This document shows, piece after piece, positions 46,562-55,352 of a stretch of 64,000 bases of DNA. The stretch covers positions 62,001 to 126,000 of the forward strand of contig JARLGJ010000020.1 of NCBI GenBank assembly GCA_031296105.1. Reading direction: 5' to 3'. Source of the stretch: Acidobacteriota bacterium. Its GTDB lineage: Bacteria; Acidobacteriota; Terriglobia; Terriglobales; Acidobacteriaceae. The translations under genes and the position numbers were made by a program. Below the pieces are notes generated by a model, which ran no database searches, was not told the origin of the DNA, and saw only the letters and a program-made list of their open reading frames with translations. Within the stretch, counting starts at the first letter, position 1; the number at the start of each line of letters is the position of its first letter.

Positions 46562-47944
46562 TTAGTTGCTCAGTTGCTCTGTGAGTTTGTTGAGCATTCT
46601 GCTGAGATCCTTGTCATCCTTGCGTTGTTCGTTGATCTTCTCGATCGAGTGCAGCACCGTGGTGTGGTGCTTACCTCCGAACTGGCGCCCGATCTCCGGC
46701 AGTGAAGCCTCGGTGAGGTGTTTGCACAAATACATGGCAATCTGACGCGGAAAGACGATCTGCCGCGAATTGTTTTTAGCCTTGATCTCCGGCAGGCGCA
46801 GTCCGAACTGATCGCTGACGGTCTTTTGGATGGCCTCAATGGTCACCTTGCGCGTCTGCTGGTCGATGATGTTCTTCAGCACCTGCTGCGCCGTGGGCAG
46901 GTTGATGACCGCGCCAGTGAGCGAAGAATAGGCCACCAGACGGATCAGCGCGCCCTCGAGCTCGCGGACGTTGCTGCGAATGTTCGAGGCGATGAACTGG
47001 CAAACGTCATCGGGCAACTCTACGTGCTCGCTTTCCGCCTTCTTCTGCAGAATGGCGATCTTTGTCTCCAGGTCGGGCGGCTGAATGTCGGCGATCAAGC
47101 CCCACTCAAAGCGCGAGCGCAGGCGATCTTCAATATCCGCCAATTCCTTCGGCGGACGGTCGCTGGCAATCACGATCTGGCGATTCGTCTCATGCAGCGC
47201 GTTGAAGGTGTGGAAGAACTCCTCCTGGGTGCGCTCCTTGCCGGCCAGAAACTGAATATCGTCGATCAAGAGCACGTCGACGCTGCGGAAGCGGTCGCGG
47301 AAGCTCACCATCTTGTCGTGCTTGATGGAGTTGATCAGCTCGTTGGTGAACTTCTCCGACGAGAGATACAAAATCGAGCTTTCCGGCTGGCGCAGCTTCA
47401 CTTCGTGGCCAATGGCCTGCATCAAGTGAGTTTTGCCCATGCCCACGCCGCCATAAAGGAAGAGAGGGTTATAGGCTTTGCCTGGTGCGGTGGCCACGGC
47501 CAGGGCGGCGGCGTGGGCAAACTGGTTGCCGCTGCCGATGACGAAGCCGTTGAAGGTATAGCGCGGATTGAGTTGCGCTGCGCCGTCAAAGTCAAAGCGC
47601 GACTGCGCCAGGGCCGTCTTGGCCGCCGCGCTGTTGAGGCCGCCGTTGTGGCGCAGCAACTGCTGCGGCGCGGGGGGCTCGGGCTCCGCCGGAGCGGGTA
47701 CGAATTCGACATCCTCGTAGTTCATGCCGAGGTTCTCGATGGCTTCCAGAATCAGGTCGTTGTAACGCTCGCCGATCGTGCAGAACTCCTGTGAGGGAAC
47801 GGTCACATACAGTTTGCCGTCCGCATCGTGGCTAAAGCGCGTGGGCTTGAACCATGTGTCGTAGGAGTGGCGGTTGACCTTCTTCTCAAGCGCGTTGAGA
47901 ATCTGCAACCACGGATTCGAAGTGGATGTAACCAAAGCTGACAT
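46562..47944 (-). CDS. dnaA: Chromosomal replication initiator DnaA
   Basis: 460 residues from ATG 47944; the frame is open to 48049 but the family begins near NPWLQILNALEKKVN. Domain I is residues 1-90, a variable Pro/Glu linker 90-125, and the AAA+ domain holds Walker A GGVGMGKTH (about 163-171), Walker B VLLIDDIQFL and the sensor SDRPPKEL. Domain IV has the DnaA-box helix-turn-helix with GGKHHTTVLHSIEKI. A DnaA-box-like site 50 bases upstream suggests autoregulation. Confidence 0.97.
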   Translation of the reverse strand: MSALVTSTSNPWLQILNALEKKVNRHSYDTWFKPTRFSHDADGKLYVTVPSQEFCTIGERYNDLILEAIENLGMNYEDVEFVPAPAEPEPPAPQQLLRHNGGLNSAAAKTALAQSRFDFDGAAQLNPRYTFNGFVIGSGNQFAHAAALAVATAPGKAYNPLFLYGGVGMGKTHLMQAIGHEVKLRQPESSILYLSSEKFTNELINSIKHDKMVSFRDRFRSVDVLLIDDIQFLAGKERTQEEFFHTFNALHETNRQIVIASDRPPKELADIEDRLRSRFEWGLIADIQPPDLETKIAILQKKAESEHVELPDDVCQFIASNIRSNVRELEGALIRLVAYSSLTGAVINLPTAQQVLKNIIDQQTRKVTIEAIQKTVSDQFGLRLPEIKAKNNSRQIVFPRQIAMYLCKHLTEASLPEIGRQFGGKHHTTVLHSIEKINEQRKDDKDLSRMLNKLTEQLSN

Positions 47945-48432
47945 GTACCGACCAATTCCAGCCTCAAGACCGCGAGCGTCCCAGCCTTGTGCATTGTGGA
48001 AAAATGCCAAGGGGATGGCCCGGCGGGGCCTTGGCTGGAGTGTTTTCAAATTTTCGTCGCTGAACAGTTCCAGTTGTTCCGGCGTGGCCTTTACAACCAG
48101 GGGGCACGGAGCTTTAGGGCGCCGACGCCGTTATGCGGAAAAAAAACTAATGCCGCACCCGGCATACTAGCACGTTTACAGGGTTGCCCTAAAGGCGACT
48201 CCGGTATTCCATGCGACGGAGTGCTTTCAATTTTGCCTTTCGGGGAGCGTTCGTCAAGCAAGAAATTGCAGGTTGCATCGCCCCCGGTGCAGAGTGGGGC
48301 AAGAAAATGTACGATGGCATACGAAACGGCTTTCCGGGGAGGAAATCCTATCCGGTTTGGCTGAATCCGGGCCCATCATTTATACTTTAATCTTGCTCAA
48401 CGAAATTTTCTGAAGCAGGAGCTGTCAGTCAA
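47945..48432. promoter_or_regulatory. Divergent dnaA/rpmH control region
   Basis: About 490 bases without a gene. A DnaA-box-like TGTGGAAAA lies at 47995-48003, upstream of dnaA. For rpmH, TTGGCT (48357-48362) and TATACT (48381-48386) with an 18-base spacer form a good promoter. The middle part shows nothing that can be named. Confidence 0.55.
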
Positions 48433-48588
48433 ATGCCGAAGCGCACATTTCAACCGAATCGCCGCCACCGTGCCAAGGTGCACGGATTCCGGCAGCGTAT
48501 GAAAACTAAGAGCGGCCAGGCGGTTCTTTCCCGCCGGCGCGCCAAGGGACGCAAGCGCGTCTCCGTCAGCGCGGGTTACCGCGACTAA
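48433..48588 (+). CDS. rpmH: 50S ribosomal protein L34
   Basis: 51 residues, beginning [20 protein letters not shown] and followed by [20 protein letters not shown], the full L34 signature, with a slightly longer C-terminus (VSVSAGYRD) than E. coli. AGGAG at 48417-48421 precedes the ATG by 11 bases. First gene of the classic rpmH-rnpA-yidD-yidC-jag-mnmE series on the plus strand beside dnaA. Confidence 0.97.
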   Translation: MPKRTFQPNRRHRAKVHGFRQRMKTKSGQAVLSRRRAKGRKRVSVSAGYRD

Positions 48589-48670
48589 ACCTGGACCGGA
48601 GCCCGCGGCGCCGCCCTTTGGGGCGTGCTGCTTTAAGGCTCCAGGGCACAGCACAACGGATACTAGCTCC

Positions 48671-49153
48671 GTGGTTGGCAGCGTGAGCGACACCCCGAAG
48701 GGCAGCTTCCCGAAGACCGCGCATTTACTGAAGCACTCTGACTTTCAGAAAGTGTACGAGCAGGGGCGGCGCCACTTTTCCGGAAATATGACCGTTTTCT
48801 TCCTGCGCAGGACGGCTGCGGCTACCGCCGTGGCCACCGGTGCGCCGGCAGAAAGCGGCGTGCGTATTGGATTCACTGTTTCCCGTGCCTTGGGTAAGGC
48901 CGTGGATCGCAATCGCATGCGCCGTCGTACCCGGGAAGCGGTACGCCATCACCTGTCCATGCTGGACGGGATGAGCGAGGCGGTGGACGTGGTCATCAAT
49001 CCGAAGAAGAGCCTGCTTGTGGTTGAGTTCTCCCAGATCTCGCAAGAGATTGAGCGCGCCTTCCGGGTTGTCCGGCAGGGGCAGGGAGAAGCTGCGCGTC
49101 CGCGCGGCGAAGGCCGTTCTTCGCGCCGCGGCAAGCCAGAGGTGCGCTCATGA
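48671..49153 (+). CDS. rnpA: Ribonuclease P protein component
   Basis: 160 residues from GTG 48671 (GTG 48683 is an alternative). The RNR motif that binds RNase P RNA is in [16 protein letters not shown], with [14 protein letters not shown] and [17 protein letters not shown] before it. The C-terminal 30 residues are a basic/Gly extension ([17 protein letters not shown]). Overlaps yidD by four bases (ATGA-type). Confidence 0.94.
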   Translation: MVGSVSDTPKGSFPKTAHLLKHSDFQKVYEQGRRHFSGNMTVFFLRRTAAATAVATGAPAESGVRIGFTVSRALGKAVDRNRMRRRTREAVRHHLSMLDGMSEAVDVVINPKKSLLVVEFSQISQEIERAFRVVRQGQGEAARPRGEGRSSRRGKPEVRS

Positions 49154-49410
49154 AGCGCGTCCTTTTGGCTTTGCTGGCCTTTTATAAGCGGCTGATTTCT
49201 CCCCTGTTGCCTGTGGCATGCCGCTACACGCCTACCTGTTCCGAGTACGCCGCGGAGGCGGTTGCCCGCCACGGCGCGCTGGCGGGTTCTTTGCTGGCTG
49301 CCGGGCGGCTTTGCCGTTGCCATCCCTTCGGAGGCCACGGCTTCGATCCAGTTCCGCTGCACTTGAGTTTTTGCCGCCGCCCGAGCAATCCGGCGGAGCG
49401 CATTCCTTAA
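49150..49410 (+). CDS. yidD: Membrane protein insertion efficiency factor YidD
   Basis: 86 residues. An N-terminal amphipathic helix ([17 protein letters not shown]) is followed by [20 protein letters not shown] and [17 protein letters not shown], the three-cysteine YidD signature. It associates with the inner membrane and assists YidC. Overlaps rnpA and precedes yidC by 89 bases. Confidence 0.95.
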   Translation: MKRVLLALLAFYKRLISPLLPVACRYTPTCSEYAAEAVARHGALAGSLLAAGRLCRCHPFGGHGFDPVPLHLSFCRRPSNPAERIP

Positions 49411-49499
49411 TGCTCTGCGTCCGGCGGGTAATGCCGCCCGTGCGCGAATGGTTTTGAACCTCACCTGGCGGCACTGGCTGCTCAGATAGGCATACGATC

Positions 49500-51266
49500 T
49501 TGACCGAGATGCAGAATCCGCAGAACAAGTCCGGCATGGACAAGAACATTCTGATTGTCTTTGCCGTCACCATGCTGGGGCTGGTATTGGCCCAGCAGTT
49601 CCTGTTGCCCAAGCCGAAGCCCGGCCAGAAGCCGCAGCAGCAAACCCAGCAGACGCAGAGCGCTCCCGCTCCGGCCGCACAGAACCCGGGTACGATTGCC
49701 ACTCCGGCGGCCACTCCAGCGCCCGTGGTTCCAGCGAACGCCGTGCAGGCCGCGGCCGAGTCCGAGACGGTCATCGAAAACGACCTGTACCGCATTACCT
49801 TCAGCAATCGTGGCGGACAGGTCAAGAGCTGGGTGCTCAAAAAGTTCAAGGACAACAACGGCAAGCTGGGCCTGGAGCTGGTGCACCAGCAGGCGGCGGC
49901 GCAATATGGACTGCCGCTTTCTCTGTGGACCTGGGATGAGGGTCTCCGCCAGAAGCTGAATAGCGCGCTCTACGTGGTGAACTCCACGGGCAACGCCGGT
50001 TCGGCGCAGAGCGTGACCTTTGAGTATGCCGACGGCGACATTGCCGTAAAGAAGGAATTCACCTTCGGCGAAAGCTACCTGGTGGGCATTAAGACAAGCG
50101 TGCGCCGCGGAAGTTCGTATATAGCGGCGCTGCCCACCTGGCCCGCCGGCTTTGGTGATGCCGCCGGCCTGCCCAGCTACGCCGAACAGCGCATTGACTA
50201 TGTGGCCACCGGCCAGGACGTGAAGCGCCTGAAGCTGGACCGCAAGGGAGCCGACATCAGCAGCGGACGCCTGCTGACCGGCAACTATCAGTGGGTAGGC
50301 GCCTCCGATGCTTACTTTGGTGCTATCTTCCTTCCCGAGAGGGCGGAGAACGCAAGCTTCGTCGAGCTGCGCAACTCCATCCAGATTCCCAAGGACGAAG
50401 CGAATCCGAACGGCGATAAGGCCAAGGCCGAAGTACTGGGCGTGGCCGTGGGCAGCCTGGACGGGCCGTCCTCGGTGCGCCTGTTTGCCGGCCCCAAGGC
50501 GATGGAAATTCTGAAGAGCGTGCACAGCGAAAACGGCGCCGACATTCAGGCCACGCTCGACTACGGCATGTTCGGCTTCATCGGCCGCCCGTTATTTGCC
50601 TGGGTGCAGTGGACGCAGCAGCACCTGACGCCGAACTGGGGCTGGACCATCATTCTGGTGACGGTAATCATCAACGTGGCCTTGTTGCCGCTGCGCATTA
50701 CGCAGCTCAAGTCGTCCATGAAGATGCAGAAGCTGGCGCCGGAAATGCAGTCCATCCAGGACAAGTTCAAAAAGTACAAGCTGGACGATCCGCGCCGTCA
50801 GGACATGCAGAAGGAGGTTGCCGCGCTCTACAAGGCGCATGACGTCAACCCCGTCGGCGGCTGCCTGCCGCTGGTCATCCAGATGCCGTTCCTGATCGCC
50901 TTTTACACCATGCTGCGCAACGCCTTCGAGCTGCGCCAGGCGCCGTGGATGTTCCTCTCCGACCTTTCGTCGCCGGACCATTTCCATATCATCCCCATCG
51001 CCACCATCGTCATGATGATGCTGATGCAGCGGATGATGCCGACGGCCGGCATGAGCAAGGAACAGCAGCAGATGATGAATATGATGACGCCGGTGATGTT
51101 TGCCGTCTTCACCTGGTCGGTGGCCAGCGGACTTGGCCTTTACATCATCACCGGCACATTGGTTTCCATCATTCAGCAGATGATCATGAACCGGACTCCG
51201 TTGGGCCGCGAGATGCGCGCCCTGGCGGAAAAGCGCGCTCAGAAGCTTGCGGAAAAGAAGCGGTAA
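49500..51266 (+). CDS. yidC: Membrane protein insertase YidC
   Basis: 588 residues from TTG 49500 (ATGCAG at 49509 is an alternative start 3 codons later). N-terminal membrane segment about 17-34, a Gln/Pro/Ala linker (40-85), a large periplasmic P1 domain (about 90-350), then the conserved insertase core with LKSSMKMQKLAPEMQSIQDK, GCLPLVIQMPFLIAFYTMLR and the last segments up to the Lys-rich end. The P1 domain marks the Gram-negative form. Inserts and folds inner-membrane proteins. Confidence 0.95.
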   Translation: MTEMQNPQNKSGMDKNILIVFAVTMLGLVLAQQFLLPKPKPGQKPQQQTQQTQSAPAPAAQNPGTIATPAATPAPVVPANAVQAAAESETVIENDLYRITFSNRGGQVKSWVLKKFKDNNGKLGLELVHQQAAAQYGLPLSLWTWDEGLRQKLNSALYVVNSTGNAGSAQSVTFEYADGDIAVKKEFTFGESYLVGIKTSVRRGSSYIAALPTWPAGFGDAAGLPSYAEQRIDYVATGQDVKRLKLDRKGADISSGRLLTGNYQWVGASDAYFGAIFLPERAENASFVELRNSIQIPKDEANPNGDKAKAEVLGVAVGSLDGPSSVRLFAGPKAMEILKSVHSENGADIQATLDYGMFGFIGRPLFAWVQWTQQHLTPNWGWTIILVTVIINVALLPLRITQLKSSMKMQKLAPEMQSIQDKFKKYKLDDPRRQDMQKEVAALYKAHDVNPVGGCLPLVIQMPFLIAFYTMLRNAFELRQAPWMFLSDLSSPDHFHIIPIATIVMMMLMQRMMPTAGMSKEQQQMMNMMTPVMFAVFTWSVASGLGLYIITGTLVSIIQQMIMNRTPLGREMRALAEKRAQKLAEKKR

Positions 51267-51282
51267 GTCGAGGATCTAAACC

Positions 51283-51843
51283 ATGGCAATGGAAGACAAA
51301 ATTCAGGCAGCAAAAGAAATCAACGAGCTGCTGAACAAGATCGTTCACCTGGGTGCATTCCGCCTGAAGTATCGCATCGCCGTCGATCCGCCGGCCGTTC
51401 AGGGCGCCGAGTGGGACGCGCCCGCCATTCTGGTGGACTTCTCCGGCCCCGATGCCGATCTGCTCACCGCGCGCGGCGGCGAACTGCTGAACGCGCTCGA
51501 GCTGGTCACCATCGAGAGCGTGGGCGACCTTTTGGATGAGGGCGAGCGCATCAGCTTTGATGCCGCAGGCTTCCGCCAGGAGCGCACCGACGAACTGGTG
51601 ATGGCCGCCAAGGTTGCCGCCGACAAAGTGCGCGACAGCGGCAAGCCGTATGCGTTCGCTCCCATGAACAGCCGCGAGCGCCGCGTGGTTCACCTGGCGC
51701 TGAAGGATGACCCAGAGCTGCGCACGGAAAGCGAAGGCGAGGGACGCGACCGTCACCTGGTGATCTATCCCAAGGATTACCAGGGCAAGGCTCCCGCGGC
51801 TCCCACTCCCGCTCCCAGCCGTGGACGCGGACGCCGCCGCTAG
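51283..51843 (+). CDS. jag: R3H/KH-domain RNA-binding protein (Jag/KhpB-like)
   Basis: 186 residues. A KH-like domain (about 35-95, with AILVDFSGPDADLLTARGGELLNAL in place of the usual GRRGxTL loop) is followed by an R3H domain (about 125-165) containing NSRERRVVHLALKDDPELRT. The N-terminal Jag_N domain is absent and the C-terminus is Pro/Arg-rich. It is the gene that normally follows yidC and probably binds RNA; in other bacteria KhpB affects cell envelope growth. Confidence 0.88.
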   Translation: MAMEDKIQAAKEINELLNKIVHLGAFRLKYRIAVDPPAVQGAEWDAPAILVDFSGPDADLLTARGGELLNALELVTIESVGDLLDEGERISFDAAGFRQERTDELVMAAKVAADKVRDSGKPYAFAPMNSRERRVVHLALKDDPELRTESEGEGRDRHLVIYPKDYQGKAPAAPTPAPSRGRGRRR

Positions 51844-51863
51844 AGCAAACAGGATTCACCTTG

Positions 51864-51899
51864 GCCCCGCAGCGAACCTTGCCGCGGGGCTTTTTCTTT
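51864..51899 (+). terminator. Terminator between jag and mnmE
   Basis: GCCCCGC (51864-51870) pairs with GCGGGGC (51884-51890), then TTTTTCTTT. mnmE therefore probably has its own promoter or is expressed by read-through. Confidence 0.8.
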
Positions 51900-51943
51900 G
51901 CCTGCGATTTCTCTGCCCGCGCGATCTTTGCGAGAATGTTGCT

Positions 51944-53302
51944 GTGAACCTGGATGAGACCATCGTCGCCATTGCCACTCCGCCGGGACGCGGAGGCATC
52001 GGCGTGGTGCGCCTCTCCGGGCCAGAGGCAAAAGCCGCGGCGCTGGCCATGCTGCGCCTGCCACAAGTGGCGGAGTTGGCTTCGCATCGCGCGCAGCTTG
52101 CGCAACTCATCGACCTCTCTAGCGGCGAGCGGCTGGACGAAGTAGTGGTGACATGGTTTGCCGCGCCGCATTCTTACACGACGGATGACGTCGTCGAGAT
52201 TGCCTGCCACGGCGCGCCGGTCATTTTGCAGCGCGCGGTGGAGATGGCGCTGGAACATGCCAACGTGCGCCTGGCCGAGCCCGGCGAATTCACCGCCCGC
52301 GCGTTCTTCAACGGACGCCTGGACCTGACCCAGGCCGAGGCCGTGCGCGACCTGATTGACGCGCAGACGCTTTACCAGGCGAAGGTGGCGGCGCGGCAAT
52401 TGAAGGGCGAGCTTTCGCGCGTGGTGCGTCCCATCAAGGACTCGCTGCTGGCGTTGATCGCCGGTATGGAAGCTGGCATCGACTTTGCCGAGGACGATGT
52501 GGAGGTCATGCCCACGGAGGAGATACTCGCGTCCATCGCCGCGGTCGAGGGACAACTCGGGGCGCTGGCCGCGGGCTTTGCCTATGGGCGCCTGGTGCGA
52601 GACGGATTGACGCTGGCCATCGTGGGCCGTCCGAACGTGGGCAAATCGAGCCTCTTCAATCGCCTCGTCGAACGCGAGCGCGCCATTGTCACCGCGCAGC
52701 CGGGCACTACGCGCGACCTGGTGACGGAATCCGTGGCTCTCGGAGGCATTCCGGTGCACCTGGTGGATACGGCTGGATTGCGCGAGGCCATTGACGAAGC
52801 GGAAAACATTGGCATTCGTAAATCCATGGAAGCCCTGGCCGACGCCGACCTGGTGCTGGTGGCGCTGGACGGCAGCGCGGAGCGCGCGGCCTCGGATGAC
52901 GAACTGCTTGCGGATCTGGAAGGCCGTGCCGCCATCGTGGTGGTCAACAAGCACGACCTTGGAACCCAGCTCACGCTGCAAACTTCTCTGCCCGTAGTGC
53001 ATACGTCGGCCCTCACCGGCGAGGGTATTGCCGCGCTGCGCGAAAACATTCTGCGCCTGATGCGGGCTTCCGGCGCCGAGAGCGGCGGCGCGCTGGTGAC
53101 GAATCTTCGCCAACAACAGAGTGTGGAGGCGGCGCGCAACTCTCTGGCGGCCGCCGCGGAGTCCGCGCGTAACAAGGTGCCGCACGAAATGATTCTGCTC
53201 GATCTTTACGGCGCGTTGCGCGCCCTGGACGAGCTGACGGGCGCCACCACGGCGGATGACATTCTGAACCGCATTTTCTCTACGTTCTGCATTGGAAAGT
53301 GA
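51944..53302 (+). CDS. mnmE: tRNA uridine-5-carboxymethylaminomethyl GTPase MnmE (TrmE)
   Basis: 452 residues from GTG 51944; the frame is open upstream but the family starts at DETIVAIATPPGRGGIGVVR. The folate-binding N-domain has PGEFTARAFFNGRLDLTQAEAV, the inserted G domain has G1 GRPNVGKSS (about 227-235), G2/G3 TTRDLVTE and DTAGLREA, and NKHD. The C-terminus ends in FCIGK, with the Cys needed for modification. With MnmG it modifies the wobble uridine of certain tRNAs. Confidence 0.96.
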   Translation: MNLDETIVAIATPPGRGGIGVVRLSGPEAKAAALAMLRLPQVAELASHRAQLAQLIDLSSGERLDEVVVTWFAAPHSYTTDDVVEIACHGAPVILQRAVEMALEHANVRLAEPGEFTARAFFNGRLDLTQAEAVRDLIDAQTLYQAKVAARQLKGELSRVVRPIKDSLLALIAGMEAGIDFAEDDVEVMPTEEILASIAAVEGQLGALAAGFAYGRLVRDGLTLAIVGRPNVGKSSLFNRLVERERAIVTAQPGTTRDLVTESVALGGIPVHLVDTAGLREAIDEAENIGIRKSMEALADADLVLVALDGSAERAASDDELLADLEGRAAIVVVNKHDLGTQLTLQTSLPVVHTSALTGEGIAALRENILRLMRASGAESGGALVTNLRQQQSVEAARNSLAAAAESARNKVPHEMILLDLYGALRALDELTGATTADDILNRIFSTFCIGK

Positions 53303-53831
53303 AGTACCAGGCTGTTTCCTGCCGCATATTCATCCGCCAACTCCTCTGAAATACACTGCGAGGTGGACTAATTTGTCCCTTTCTGGGGATAGAACCAAAA
53401 GTGTAACTCCCTCAGAAGTGGGATATTTGTACCTCAAAGTCTGCAAGTCATTGCATCATAGTTCTCCGGGACCACTCCAAAATGGGCATTTTTAGCGTCT
53501 CTTCGCGGCGATGGAAATGCAGTATCCAACGCGGGCAGATTGGAAGAAAGTTGCCGGAGCAAGAACCGGGCCTTGCTGTACCGGCAAAGCCGTACCTTCC
53601 ATCTGCTTAGGGCCTCCATCAGCATCGCGCAGAACGCAGAACAATGCAGTGAGTCGCGGAACATCTTACCTTTGTCTTTCTTGAGCGTCTAACGGACGAC
53701 ACTCCCAGGAAAGCAATGCAGAGACGACCGCTCCACGGCCCCTACTGGAACGCAACCAGCCCGCTGCGCAAGAAAGGAAGCCGCGCGTCTGCCGCTTACC
53801 AAGCGACCGGCGTGGCGCTTAAAATTTCGGG
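53303..53831. other. Gene-free region after mnmE, possible insertion-sequence remnant
   Basis: About 530 bases with lower G+C and no supported gene. The stretch around 53360-53440 (GGACTAATTTGTCCC, then AACCAAAAGTGTAACTCC) recalls the multiple short end repeats of IS21-like elements, but no transposase piece is found. No terminator after mnmE was recognised. Confidence 0.35.
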
Positions 53832-54149
53832 ATGCTGAACCTGACCGACCGCCGTCATACGGCCCGCTATCCTACGGAACTGCCGGTCCAGTTATTATTC
53901 GGCGGAGAACTCCATGCCCGGGGCGTCACGCGAGACGTGAGCGCCAGCGGGATCTTTGTCCACGTCAAAGAGAAGCTTGATGCCTACAAGTCGCTTCACT
54001 TTCTCATCACGTTTCCCGAGGAAGTGACGATGTCCTGCAGGCTGCTGGCTTTCTGTAACGGCACCGTGGTACGCCGCGAGGAGGCTGGCGAGGACGTGGG
54101 ACTGGCCATTAAGATCGAACGCTTCCAGTTCCTGCACTCCACTGAGTAA
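53832..54149 (+). CDS. PilZ-domain protein
   Basis: 105 residues, a single PilZ domain. The c-di-GMP-binding elements are visible: RRHTAR (RxxxR, residues 7-12) at the N-terminus and DVSASGIFV ((D/N)xSxxG, about 36-44). Such proteins bind cyclic di-GMP and relay it to motility or polysaccharide machinery. It lies just upstream of an exopolysaccharide locus, so a link is plausible but not shown. Confidence 0.88.
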   Translation: MLNLTDRRHTARYPTELPVQLLFGGELHARGVTRDVSASGIFVHVKEKLDAYKSLHFLITFPEEVTMSCRLLAFCNGTVVRREEAGEDVGLAIKIERFQFLHSTE

Positions 54150-54236
54150 GGCCCGCGCTTTCTTTCCGCCGGTCCGGTTCTTGCCAAACGCGGGCGCGAG
54201 CCCTCATTTTCCTTAAACGTTATCCCCAAGACGTTC

Positions 54237-54355
54237 AGAGCGGTTCCCGAGTAACCATATCCGGTGTAAATAGTGCACTACCGTTGCTCCCTGATGGTCG
54301 CAACGGCCAATGTCATGTGGCTTCGGGACACAGCAACTCGGGAACCGCTCGAGCC
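54237..54355 (+). repeat. Dispersed palindromic element, copy C
   Basis: Begins CAGAGCGGTTCCCGAG and ends CTCGGGAACCGCTCGAG: 15-bp nearly perfect terminal inverted repeats. The inner hairpin is CCGTTGC (54281-54287) with GCAACGG (54300-54306); compared with copies A/B both strands of the stem changed together. It lies 87 bases after the PilZ stop. Confidence 0.85.
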
Positions 54356-54763
54356 GTCGCATTCCGTTAAGAGCTTTCCTAAACGTTCCGCCGGCCCTTG
54401 CTGGCATCAGGGTGCGCCCAGAAAAAGCTGTGGGAGTGAAAAGTTTTTCACAATTACCTGAAGCCTATCGGTCGAGCAGGGTAAAGCTGGACGAACTTAT
54501 TCCTTCCAGCGTCTGGCGGGAAGACGGTTTGGACTTCGTTGGACGAGGGCGGGCGCGGCGTTACAGGTTCTAACTCCATGTAGAGATAAGGGATAAAGAG
54601 GAACTTGCACGGGTGTCGTACTTTGCGGGAAATCCCGCAGGGTGAATCCGTATTTGGAAATGAAACTGCTCTTATCCAGGCATGACCATCCGTTGCGGAG
54701 GGTCAGATGGGATCTTCGTTCAGGGTAATTCACAAGTCTCTGTGGGACTGAGAGGGCGAAGCT
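54356..54763 (+). promoter_or_regulatory. Leader region of the exopolysaccharide locus
   Basis: About 400 bases before the NusG-like gene without a gene. A perfect palindrome GTGAAAA-GT-TTTTCAC spans 54436-54451. Downstream, TGCGGG-AAAT-CCCGCA near 54636 and the hairpin at 54683-54705 (TGACC, TCCG / CGGA, GGTCA) can form RNA stems. No ops element of the E. coli RfaH type was found. Such leaders may be the target of the NusG-like factor encoded next. Confidence 0.45.
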
Positions 54764-55321
54764 ATGTCTGTGCAAGCCAACACGAACCAGCGCCCGGAGG
54801 CGTACCGCAAGGCTCCGGCCGGCGGTTTGTTGTGGTACGCGGTGCAGACCAAGGCTCGCCACGAGAAGCGCATTGAGGCCGAATTGAACCAGAAGGGCAT
54901 TGCCGCCTATGTGCCGGCCGCGCGCGAGGTGCATCGCTGGAGCGACCGCAGCCAGCCGGTGGATGTCCCTTTGTTCTCCTGTTACGCGTTTGTGCGCACG
55001 CTGTTAACGCCGGAGCGGCGGCTGGAAATTCTGCGGACCAACGGCGTCTTTCGCTTCGTTGAAGCGCATGGTTCGCCGGCGGCGATCCCGGACGCGGAGA
55101 TTGAAAGTGTGCGCCGCGTGGCGTTGCAGGGACTTCCGCTTTCGACCTGCGGCAGCATTTGCATTGGCGAGAAGGTTCGCATTCGCGGCGGCTCGCTGGA
55201 TGGGGTGGAAGGCGTTCTCTCGGCCGTGCGCGGCGAGAACCGTCTGGTCATCTCCGTCGAGTTGATTCAGCAGGCCGTATCGGTCACTATCGACGGCTAT
55301 TTGGTGGAGCGCGTCGTTTAA
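54764..55321 (+). CDS. UpxY/RfaH-type specialised NusG antiterminator
   Basis: 185 residues. The NGN domain begins LLWYAVQTKARHEKRIEAEL and contains AAYVPAAREVHRWSDR and VPLFSCYAFVRT; the C-terminal KOW domain carries VRIRGGSLDGVEGVLSAV. Specialised NusG paralogues of the UpxY type are usually the first gene of capsule or exopolysaccharide operons and prevent premature termination in that operon. Its place directly before a flippase gene fits this role. Confidence 0.88.
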   Translation: MSVQANTNQRPEAYRKAPAGGLLWYAVQTKARHEKRIEAELNQKGIAAYVPAAREVHRWSDRSQPVDVPLFSCYAFVRTLLTPERRLEILRTNGVFRFVEAHGSPAAIPDAEIESVRRVALQGLPLSTCGSICIGEKVRIRGGSLDGVEGVLSAVRGENRLVISVELIQQAVSVTIDGYLVERVV

Positions 55322-55352
55322 CGGCGCGAGCCGGAGTCACATCGGAGCCTAA

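Noticed and set aside
54444-54452. DnaA box (TTTTTCACA) in the UpxY-gene leader
   Set aside because: A single 9-mer of this kind is expected by chance; it is part of a palindrome and far from the origin cluster.
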